Positions 1 through 4,224 of a DNA stretch of 5,850 nt are shown here, one piece after another. The position numbers and the translations under genes were made by a program. The stretch covers positions 1 through 5,850 of the forward strand of contig CASDTD010000236.1 in NCBI GenBank assembly GCA_949283445.1, written 5' to 3'. The stretch is from an uncultured Coriobacteriia bacterium. Lineage in GTDB: Bacteria; Actinomycetota; Coriobacteriia; Coriobacteriales; QAMH01. The notes below the pieces were generated by a model. That model saw only the letters and a list, made by a program, of their open reading frames with translations. It was not told the DNA's origin and made no database searches. Within the stretch, counting starts at the first letter, position 1, and the number at the start of each line of letters is the position of its first letter.

Positions 1-447
1 TTTTGCCCACTGGTCGAAGTTCACTCCCGCCAGACCACCGGAAACGGCAAGCGCCGCACCTGTCAGCCCCGCGACGAGCGCATGCGTCTGGCTCGTCGGG
101 ATGCCGAAGCGCCAGGCGATGACGCCCCAGACGACGATGGCAACCATCGCCGCCGCTAGCGCCGGCAGCGCGCGTTGCCCGTCGCCTCCGAAGTCGACGA
201 TGTGGCCGACCGTGTCGGCAACAGCCGACGAGAGAAGCGTCACGACGACAAGCCCCACGAAGTTGCAGACCGCTCCCAGCGCGATGGCGGCGTTCGGCCT
301 AATCGAACGGGTGCCGATGGCCGCGCCGATGGCGTTGGTGGCGTTGGTCGCGCCGTTGACCACCAACATGCCGATAACCAGCACCATGATGACTATGAGA
401 ACGGGATTGGCGGCAAGCGCCCCTAGATAAGCGGCGAAGTCGATCAT
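1..447 (-). CDS. pit: PiT-family inorganic phosphate transporter, N-terminal part (3' end outside window)
   Basis: Reading minus from the ATG at 447-445 gives 149 codons open to the window edge; AGGAG at 454-458, six bases before the ATG, supports this start. PiT proteins are inner-membrane symporters that import inorganic phosphate with H+ or Na+. Seen: hydrophobic segments at about residues 16-31, 53-73, 94-112 and 120-138, and both ends of the PiT N-terminal repeat signature: NGATNATNAIGAAIGTR (31-47) and PTSQTHALVAGLTGA (117-131). Family members usually carry Asp in the first motif (NGxxDxxNA); here the aligned residue is Asn35, which is odd. Full-length PiTs are about 330-500 residues, so roughly a third is visible. 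It diverges from a PhoP/PhoR-like pair across a Pho-box-like repeat, which suggests phosphate-regulated expression. The family call is firm; low-affinity phosphate transport is inferred from the family. Confidence 0.92.
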   Translation of the reverse strand, partial: MIDFAAYLGALAANPVLIVIMVLVIGMLVVNGATNATNAIGAAIGTRSIRPNAAIALGAVCNFVGLVVVTLLSSAVADTVGHIVDFGGDGQRALPALAAAMVAIVVWGVIAWRFGIPTSQTHALVAGLTGAALAVSGGLAGVNFDQWAK

Positions 448-463
448 ATGCAGCTCCTACCCC

Positions 464-499
464 GGTGTGCCCTGGTGTACAGGGGTCCGCCACACCAGG
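464..499 (-). promoter_or_regulatory. Hairpin-forming leader of the pit gene
   Basis: Just upstream of the pit ribosome site, CCTGGTGT (471-478) and ACACCAGG (492-499) form an 8-bp perfect inverted repeat with a 13-base loop. An overlapping alternative pairs GGTGTG (464-469) with CACACC (491-496), and a smaller CCCTG/CAGGG hairpin uses the same bases. The pairings are mutually exclusive, so the leader could switch between structures near the ribosome site. It could instead be a dimeric operator at DNA level. No known riboswitch family is recognised. Confidence 0.45.
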
Positions 500-545
500 A
501 AGGACGAACCCCCATATGCACTTTGACGCGCAAACGAACATCGTT

Positions 546-584
546 GGTTGAATAGGGGTAAAACGCTGTAACATAAATGTGAAA
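546..584 (-). promoter_or_regulatory. Pho-box-like tandem repeat, candidate binding site for the adjacent response regulator
   Basis: Read on the minus strand, four related units follow one another: TTTCACA, TGTTACA, TTTTACC and TTCAACC. Their central AC dinucleotides are 11, 10 and 11 bases apart, so all lie on one DNA face. Tandem direct repeats with ~11-base period and TTCAC/TTAACA-like cores are the known target form of PhoP/PhoB/RegX3 OmpR-family regulators. The site lies about 100-140 bases upstream of pit and 70-105 bases upstream of the regulator gene, so it could serve both. Regulation is inferred from pattern and position. Confidence 0.55.
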
Positions 585-588
585 TCGC

Positions 589-617
589 TCGCAAAACGAC
601 AGGCGCACGTTCATTAT
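589..617 (+). promoter_or_regulatory. Candidate promoter of the response regulator operon
   Basis: A CATTAT at 612-617 can act as a -10 box. The hexamer 17 bases upstream (589-594, TCGCAA) matches the -35 consensus poorly. The Pho-box-like repeats end five bases before it, the expected arrangement for an activator-dependent promoter. No better -10 is visible before the ribosome site. Confidence 0.3.
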
Positions 618-651
618 TGGTTGCGCATCCACACCAGGAGGAGCGAAGAAC

Positions 652-1347
652 ATGTCAAGTATTTTGCTAGTAGAAGATGACCAGACCATACGTCTGACCG
701 TCGAGTTCGCCCTGACGAAAGCAGGCTATGCCGTGACGACCGCCTCCGACGGCGCCACGGCGCTCGAATACGCCCACAGCGCGAACCCGGACCTCATCTT
801 GCTCGACCTGATGCTGCCGAAGGTCTCGGGCATCGACGTGGCACGCAACCTGCGCGCCCACAACGACGGCGTCCCCATCATCATGCTCACGGCGCTTGAC
901 CGCGAAGAGGATAAGATCCGCGGGCTCGACGCCGGGGCAGACGACTACATCACCAAGCCGTTTTCCACTGATGAGCTTCTGGCACGCATCCGCGCGAACA
1001 TGCGCCGCGCCGGAGTGACGACCTCGAAAAGCAGCGGCGCCATCGACGCCGGCGAGCTGCACATCGACCTCGATGCCGCCCGCGTCTCCGTCGCAGGCGA
1101 GCCTGTCGAGCTGCGCTCCAAGGAATACAAGCTTCTCGTGGCCATGGCATCGCGTCCCGGCGCGCTTTCCACGCGCCAGTGGCTCGCCGAAGAAGTGTGG
1201 GGGGAGGAATTCCTCTCGACGTCGCGCACCATCGACACGCACGTGCGCCGCATTCGCAAAGCCATCGACCGCAACGGCTGGACCTATATCCAGACGGCTC
1301 ATGGCATGGGCTACCGCTTCGAGGCGATTCAGACGAAGGACGCGTGA
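652..1347 (+). CDS. phoP: OmpR/PhoB-family response regulator, PhoP-like
   Basis: 231 residues, the usual length of the OmpR/PhoB family. The receiver domain (about 2-118) has all key residues: acidic pair Asp9/Asp10, phospho-acceptor Asp52 in LILLDLMLP, Thr80 and Lys102 (ITKPF). A winged-helix DNA-binding domain (about 130-225) shows the family's ELRSKEYKLL, EEVWG, THVRRIRKAI and HGMGYRFE segments. The start is fixed by AGGAGGAG at 636-643, eight bases before the ATG. The gene overlaps the downstream kinase gene by one base (TGATG), so the two form an operon and very likely a cognate pair. The divergent phosphate transporter, the PhoR-like partner and the Pho-box-like upstream repeats point to phosphate starvation control. 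The symbol rests on that context, because sequence alone does not separate PhoP, PhoB and RegX3 types. Confidence 0.9.
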   Translation: MSSILLVEDDQTIRLTVEFALTKAGYAVTTASDGATALEYAHSANPDLILLDLMLPKVSGIDVARNLRAHNDGVPIIMLTALDREEDKIRGLDAGADDYITKPFSTDELLARIRANMRRAGVTTSKSSGAIDAGELHIDLDAARVSVAGEPVELRSKEYKLLVAMASRPGALSTRQWLAEEVWGEEFLSTSRTIDTHVRRIRKAIDRNGWTYIQTAHGMGYRFEAIQTKDA

Positions 1348-2648
1348 TGGCCTTGCAGCGACACGAACACGCAGCGAGAAGCTGGCGCGTGTGGCTCATC
1401 GGCAGTTACATCATCATCGTGGTGCTGCTTGCGGCACTGTGGGCCTTCTCGCTTCTAACCCCCATTGAACAAACGGAAGAAGAACAGCAGTACCAAAGCC
1501 TCGAATCCGTTGCGAGCGCTGGCGTCGCCTTGCTGGAGGACAGCACGGTCACCCCGCAGAAAGCCGCGCGCTCTCTTGATGCGTCGGGCAACACGCGCAT
1601 CACCATCATCGACAGCAATGGCACCGTTTTGGCAGAGAGCAGCGACAACGCGCTCGAGATGGAAAACCACGCGCAGCGCCCCGAATTCCAGACCGCGTTG
1701 CACGGCGGCGTAGGCAAGGACAAGCGCATCTCGACCATCGACGGCAAAGAATATCTATACGTCGCGCTGCCCGCCGATTACGAAGGCGAACAGGTCGTCA
1801 TACGCGCATCGGTTCCCACCTCGCAAATCACCGATTTCGCAAGCGCGTTTCGCACGTCCATGACGGTTGCGTTGGTCGTGGTCGTCATCATCACGGTGCT
1901 GGTCGCAATCTTCGCGTTCCGCCGTGCCGCCGCACCGGTAAGCCGGCTCGAGCGCGTGCGGACGAACTTCGTCGCGAACGCCAGCCATGAGCTCAAGACA
2001 CCCGTGGCGGGCATACGTCTGCTGTCGGAGTCCATCGAAAAGGCGTGCGAAGACGGCGATACCGAGCTCATCCCCGTGTTCACCCAGCGCCTGAAAAAGG
2101 AAAGCCAGCGCCTGCAGAACCTCGTCACCGAGCTTTTGGATTTGTCGCGCCTGGAAAACGGCGGCCTAGCAGGCAGGGGGACGGAAACCGCCGACCTGCT
2201 GAGCGTCGCCTCGACATCGTATGAAGGGCACCTCACCAATGCCCGATCGAAAGGCATCGACTTCATCTTCGACGACCGCACCGAAGACAACGAGGTCTGC
2301 AAGATCAACCTCTCCCCTGCCGACGCGTCGCTGCTGGTAGACAACCTGCTGGAAAACGCCATCAACTACACCGAAGAAGGCTCGGTGACGATGACCATCG
2401 CAACGTCGGGCAAAAACGTGATGCTGCGCGTCAAAGACACGGGCATCGGCGTGCCCGTGGCCGACCAGGAGCGCATCTTCGAGCGCTTCTACCGTGTGGA
2501 CACGGCGCGCTCGCGGGAAATGGGCGGCACGGGCTTGGGACTGTCGCTCGTACGCCATTCCGTCAACCGCGCCGGCGGCGTCATCAACCTGGAAAGCACG
2601 CCAGGCGAAGGCTCGACGTTCACGGTGTTTCTGCCCAAAGCGGAATAA
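1347..2648 (+). CDS. phoR: Membrane sensor histidine kinase, PhoR-like
   Basis: 433 residues from the ATG that overlaps the regulator stop (TGATG), preceded by AAGGA at 1336-1340. TM1 spans about 14-38 and TM2 about 171-191; the ~130 residues between them lie outside the membrane. That segment (TRITIIDSNGTVLAES, then RPEF, then EYLYVALP) resembles the Cache/PDC-type sensor of Gram-positive PhoR kinases. The catalytic core is complete: H-box NASHELKTPVAGI with His214, N-box NLLENAINY (333-341), G1 DTGIGVP (364-370), F-box IFERFYRV (377-384) and G2 GGTGLGLSLV (393-402). Only about 22 residues separate TM2 from His214, leaving no room for the HAMP or cytoplasmic PAS domain common in PhoR. It autophosphorylates His214 and passes phosphate to the upstream regulator. 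A terminator follows the TAA. The signal, presumably tied to phosphate limitation, is inferred. Confidence 0.9.
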   Translation: MALQRHEHAARSWRVWLIGSYIIIVVLLAALWAFSLLTPIEQTEEEQQYQSLESVASAGVALLEDSTVTPQKAARSLDASGNTRITIIDSNGTVLAESSDNALEMENHAQRPEFQTALHGGVGKDKRISTIDGKEYLYVALPADYEGEQVVIRASVPTSQITDFASAFRTSMTVALVVVVIITVLVAIFAFRRAAAPVSRLERVRTNFVANASHELKTPVAGIRLLSESIEKACEDGDTELIPVFTQRLKKESQRLQNLVTELLDLSRLENGGLAGRGTETADLLSVASTSYEGHLTNARSKGIDFIFDDRTEDNEVCKINLSPADASLLVDNLLENAINYTEEGSVTMTIATSGKNVMLRVKDTGIGVPVADQERIFERFYRVDTARSREMGGTGLGLSLVRHSVNRAGGVINLESTPGEGSTFTVFLPKAE

Positions 2649-2684
2649 CAGCACGTTTGCTCCTGCAGCCCAAGACGTGCACAG

Positions 2685-2722
2685 CAAAGCGCCCGAGAGT
2701 TCATGGACTCTCGGGCGCTTTT
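2685..2722 (+). terminator. Rho-independent terminator of the two-component operon
   Basis: AAAGCGCCCGAGAGT (2686-2700) pairs perfectly with ACTCTCGGGCGCTTT (2707-2721) around a six-base loop, followed on the plus strand by TTTT. It lies 37 bases after the kinase stop. On the minus strand the same stem is followed by TTTGCT, so it may also stop the convergent zinc-ribbon gene ending at 2762. Confidence 0.9.
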
Positions 2723-2761
2723 CGTGATACCCCGCAATATGCTTGCCTAAAAACCGCCCGC

Positions 2762-3151
2762 CTATAACGTGAGCGCGACGAGACCGGCCGTGCCGAACAG
2801 ACCAAACGCCAACAACAGCAAGATAATCACGTCGATAAACGAGATGATGAAGCCGGCGATGGCAAAGCCCTTGGGTTGTTTGAACAGGCCGATGATAGAG
2901 AACAGGGCGCCGAGCACCCACAGGATCCACCCCAAAACAGGCACCCAGAACAGGAAGAAGGCAATAAGCGCGAGCACGAAGCCCGCCACGCCGATGCCGT
3001 TGCTCTTCTTTTCCGCGTTCTGAATGACGACCTGCTGGTTAACAGGAGGCTGCTGCCCTTGGGGCTGAGCCGCCGTGCCAATTTGCCTTCCGCATTTCGG
3101 GCAAAACGCGGTCTGATCCGGAATCTGGTTACCGCAAGATGGACAAAACAT
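2762..3151 (-). CDS. Small zinc-ribbon membrane protein of unknown function
   Basis: 129 residues. The N-terminus is a compact zinc ribbon: Cys3-x2-Cys6 and Cys17-x2-Cys20 in CPSCG and CPKCG, each followed by Gly. A Gln/Pro-rich linker (about 27-44) and a short charged stretch lead into three predicted membrane helices (about 53-70, 73-90 and 97-118). The C-terminus is short and hydrophobic. AAAGGAG at 3156-3162, four bases before the ATG, supports the start although spacing is tight. The fold type is widespread in bacteria as 'zinc-ribbon domain-containing protein', with no established role that I can name. It is probably monocistronic: a candidate promoter lies upstream, terminators flank it, and it faces the kinase gene tail to tail. 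I infer a cytoplasmic metal-binding head on a small membrane anchor; substrate and partners cannot be read from the sequence. Confidence 0.85.
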   Translation of the reverse strand: MFCPSCGNQIPDQTAFCPKCGRQIGTAAQPQGQQPPVNQQVVIQNAEKKSNGIGVAGFVLALIAFFLFWVPVLGWILWVLGALFSIIGLFKQPKGFAIAGFIISFIDVIILLLLAFGLFGTAGLVALTL

Positions 3152-3176
3152 AGCGCTCCTTTATCGATGTCGCATA

Positions 3177-3198
3177 TGCGCCACAGCCCTGCGGCGCA
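3177..3198 (-). promoter_or_regulatory. Hairpin in the 5' leader of the zinc-ribbon gene
   Basis: TGCGCC (3177-3182) pairs with GGCGCA (3193-3198); after one mismatch, CA pairs with TG around a GCCC loop. It lies between the candidate promoter and the ribosome site and has no T-run, so it is not a classical terminator. It may affect mRNA stability; its function is unknown. Confidence 0.35.
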
Positions 3199-3203
3199 TT
3201 CCG

Positions 3204-3212
3204 ATAGTAGCA
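3204..3212 (-). promoter_or_regulatory. Candidate extended -10 promoter of the zinc-ribbon gene
   Basis: The minus strand reads TGCTACTAT, an extended -10 (TGn) followed by a 4/6 match to TATAAT, about 52 bases before the ATG. No good -35 is seen at 17-18 bases. A near-identical TGCTAGTAT lies upstream of trxA. Confidence 0.35.
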
Positions 3213-3240
3213 CGCCACACTGACGCCCGCATCAGACTGG

Positions 3241-3277
3241 AAAAGAAAAACGCCCGAAGGCATGCGAGCCTCCGGGC
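3241..3277 (-). terminator. Rho-independent terminator of trxA
   Basis: GCCCGAAGGC (3252-3261) and GCCTCCGGGC (3268-3277) form a 10-bp stem with one A-C mismatch and a six-base loop. Read minus, it is followed by TTTTTCTTTT. It lies 37 bases after the trxA stop and separates trxA from the zinc-ribbon gene. Confidence 0.88.
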
Positions 3278-3314
3278 ATCTACGGCGCAGTACACAGCGC
3301 ATGAAGCGCAAACG

Positions 3315-3626
3315 TTACTGAGCGATGAAACGCTCCACAGCCTCCTTCGGGATGGCGCCCTGGCTGGTGGCAACGGCCTTGCCGTCCTTGAACAGCATCA
3401 GCGTGGGGATGGCCATGATGGAGAACTGCTGGGCGAGCATGGGCTGCTCGTCGGTATTCACCTTGCCCACTTTGATTTCGGGATGCTCTTCGGCAACTTG
3501 GTCGACAATGGGAGAAAGCATGCCGCACGGCCCACACCACACGGCCCAGAAATCGAGCAGAACCGGTTTGTCGCTTTTCAGAACCTCTTCTTCGAAATTC
3601 GCAGAGGTGATTTCAATCGGAGCCAT
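3315..3626 (-). CDS. trxA: Thioredoxin
   Basis: 103 residues, full length for TrxA. Thioredoxin is the cytoplasmic protein-disulfide reductant, recharged by thioredoxin reductase. Seen: beta-strand PVLLDFWAVW leading into the active site WCGPC (30-34, redox Cys31 and Cys34), the buried Asp25 (LLDFW), the cis-proline loop AIPT with Pro74, and the C-terminal helix around PKEAVERFI. The residue after the second Cys is Gly35 rather than the more usual Lys or Arg, a mild variation next to the active site. AAGGG at 3634-3638, seven bases before the ATG, fixes the start. It is probably a single-gene transcript: a candidate extended -10 promoter lies about 45 bases upstream and a terminator follows. 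No reductase gene is in view. Other thioredoxin-fold proteins are unlikely given the size and the lack of a signal peptide. Confidence 0.95.
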   Translation of the reverse strand: MAPIEITSANFEEEVLKSDKPVLLDFWAVWCGPCGMLSPIVDQVAEEHPEIKVGKVNTDEQPMLAQQFSIMAIPTLMLFKDGKAVATSQGAIPKEAVERFIAQ

Positions 3627-3671
3627 CGTTAATCCCTTCTCACGGGAAGATACTTTTCTTCACTGCCGCAT

Positions 3672-3680
3672 ATACTAGCA
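3672..3680 (-). promoter_or_regulatory. Candidate extended -10 promoter of trxA
   Basis: The minus strand reads TGCTAGTAT, a TGn extended -10 with a 4/6 match to TATAAT, followed by TATGCGG. It would give a leader of roughly 38-40 bases before the trxA ATG. No convincing -35 is seen, and the repeat-rich intergenic region begins just upstream. Confidence 0.35.
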
Positions 3681-3754
3681 TGCCCAGGCAACGGCCACAT
3701 AACGGAACGCTCGCAGGTCGCAAACGTCAGCTTGGGAAGGTCGAGGTGCGCCGG

Positions 3755-3812
3755 AATCGACAATTCTCGCCATCTCTGCCATTTGTGGCCGAAAGTGAAA
3801 GTAGTGACGATG
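3755..3812. repeat. Diverged copy 1 of a 58-base palindromic unit
   Basis: Aligned without gaps at an offset of 143 bases to 3898-3955, it matches at about 37 of 58 positions by my hand count. The longest identities are ATCGACA (3756-3762) and GTGGCCGAAA (3785-3794), and it ends in the matching CGAT. Its own palindromic symmetry is mostly eroded; only the outer ATCG/CGAT persists clearly. Confidence 0.5.
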
Positions 3813-3819
3813 TTTTCTT

Positions 3820-3856
3820 GCCGAGAAAACAAAAATGCCCTCCACAGAGAGCATTT
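3820..3856 (-). terminator. Rho-independent terminator, minus strand
   Basis: AAATGCCCTC (3833-3842) and GAGAGCATTT (3847-3856) form a 10-bp stem with one mismatch and a CACA loop. Read minus, it is followed by TTTTTGTTTTC, a strong U-tract, while the plus-strand tail (TTTCTGG) is weak. The only minus gene upstream is the DUF2207 gene, whose stop is about 365 bases away, so it either ends a long 3' untranslated region or an independent small RNA. Confidence 0.7.
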
Positions 3857-3897
3857 CTGGTTGAGATTGCAGATAATGCCGAAGCTATCTGGGAGCT

Positions 3898-3955
3898 TAT
3901 CGACAGAACTTGCATTCCCATCCACGGGTGGCCGAAAATGCAGTTTCTGTCGATA
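3898..3955. repeat. 58-base imperfect palindrome (copy 2 of the unit)
   Basis: Perfect outer arms TATCGACAGAA (3898-3908) and TTCTGTCGATA (3945-3955), inner arms TGCATT (3911-3916) and AATGCA (3937-3942), and a central CCAC-GG-GTGG (3922-3931) all share one symmetry centre at 3926.5. It would fold into one long hairpin in RNA of either strand. No T-run follows, so it is not a typical terminator. It resembles the REP/MITE class of non-coding palindromic elements; the specific family is not recognised. Confidence 0.7.
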
Positions 3956-3990
3956 CAGGCCCCCGACGAACGAGAGCATAGCGCACCAAC

Positions 3991-4063
3991 TCCCCTGTAT
4001 CGCGGCCTCTGACGCCGCGCAGGCCGGGGTAAGGTGTTCGCCAGGGCGAGGTTAAGCGAAGCC
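3991..4063 (+). repeat. Direct repeat unit A (~72 bases)
   Basis: It starts CCCCTGTATCGC and contains TCTGACGCCGCG (4008-4019) and GCGAGGTTAAGC (4046-4057). In its first 28 bases it matches unit B, 84 bases downstream, at 24 positions; the match weakens in the middle and returns at GCGAGG. Confidence 0.65.
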
Positions 4064-4074
4064 ACCATTTTTTG

Positions 4075-4148
4075 CCCCCTGCACCGCAGCTTCTGACGCC
4101 GCGACAGCCAGGGAGGGCGGTTCCTAAAGTGCGAGGTAAGCCAAAGGA
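4075..4148 (+). repeat. Direct repeat unit B (~72 bases)
   Basis: It starts CCCCTGCACCGC and contains TCTGACGCCGCG (4092-4103) and GCGAGGTAAGCC (4131-4142). Its core also forms the left arm of the palindrome that begins at the DUF2207 stop codon. A related half-unit lies inverted at 4192-4224. Confidence 0.65.
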
Positions 4149-4224
4149 GCGCCGAGACCTTGGCTCGGCGCGACGACGCGTCGAGCATGGAAGGAACCGC
4201 CCTCCCCGACGCTGCACGGCGTCA
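4094..4224. repeat. 131-base imperfect palindrome at the DUF2207 stop codon
   Basis: A perfect 15-bp inverted repeat, GGGAGGGCGGTTCCT (4111-4125) and AGGAACCGCCCTCCC (4192-4206), is extended outward by CAGC/GCTG and TGACGCCG/CGGCGTCA (4094-4101, 4217-4224). Inside are a second hairpin GCGCCGAG/CTCGGCGC (4149-4156, 4164-4171) and the self-complementary CGACGCGTCG (4174-4183). The outer right arm contains the DUF2207 stop (TGA at 4224-4222), so that mRNA would fold strongly immediately after translation ends. No U-tract follows on either strand, which argues against a simple terminator. Confidence 0.75.

Larger units (their letters stand above)
3627..4221. other. 595-base gene-free interval rich in palindromes and diverged repeats
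   Basis: No frame here combines a ribosome site, a recognisable protein and typical composition. Frames that stay open are either antisense to each other or run into the DUF2207 gene in the wrong frame. The interval holds the trxA promoter, two copies of a 58-base palindromic unit (3755-3812, 3898-3955), a small hairpin (GTTTTCT/AGAAAAC, 3812-3830), a minus-strand terminator (3820-3856), and two direct plus one inverted copy of another unit (3991-4224). The part at 3755-3900 looks less GC-rich than its surroundings. It looks like accumulated intergenic repeat elements rather than a lost gene, but decayed insertion sequence remnants cannot be excluded. Confidence 0.6.

Noticed and set aside
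1179..1346. Upstream ATG that would extend the kinase by 56 residues
   Set aside because: It lies inside the response regulator gene in another frame. The ATG at 1347 has an SD sequence, the classic TGATG overlap and the expected N-terminus before TM1.
2166..2930. Minus-strand 254-codon frame opposite the kinase gene and terminator
   Set aside because: It is antisense to a clear histidine kinase, crosses the strong terminator, and its product is Arg/His-rich without domains.
3629..3979. Minus-strand 116-codon frame between trxA and the repeats
   Set aside because: It runs through a terminator and two palindromes, has no ribosome site and no recognisable domain; kept only as part of the repeat-rich interval.
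3857..4221. Known structural RNA (RNase P RNA, SRP RNA, tmRNA or 6S RNA)
   Set aside because: I looked for their conserved core motifs on both strands and found none; the possibility of an unknown small RNA is kept as a finding only.
3991..4224. CRISPR array
   Set aside because: There are only two direct copies at an 84-base offset with imperfect identity, plus an inverted copy; no regular short repeats or unique spacers and no cas gene.
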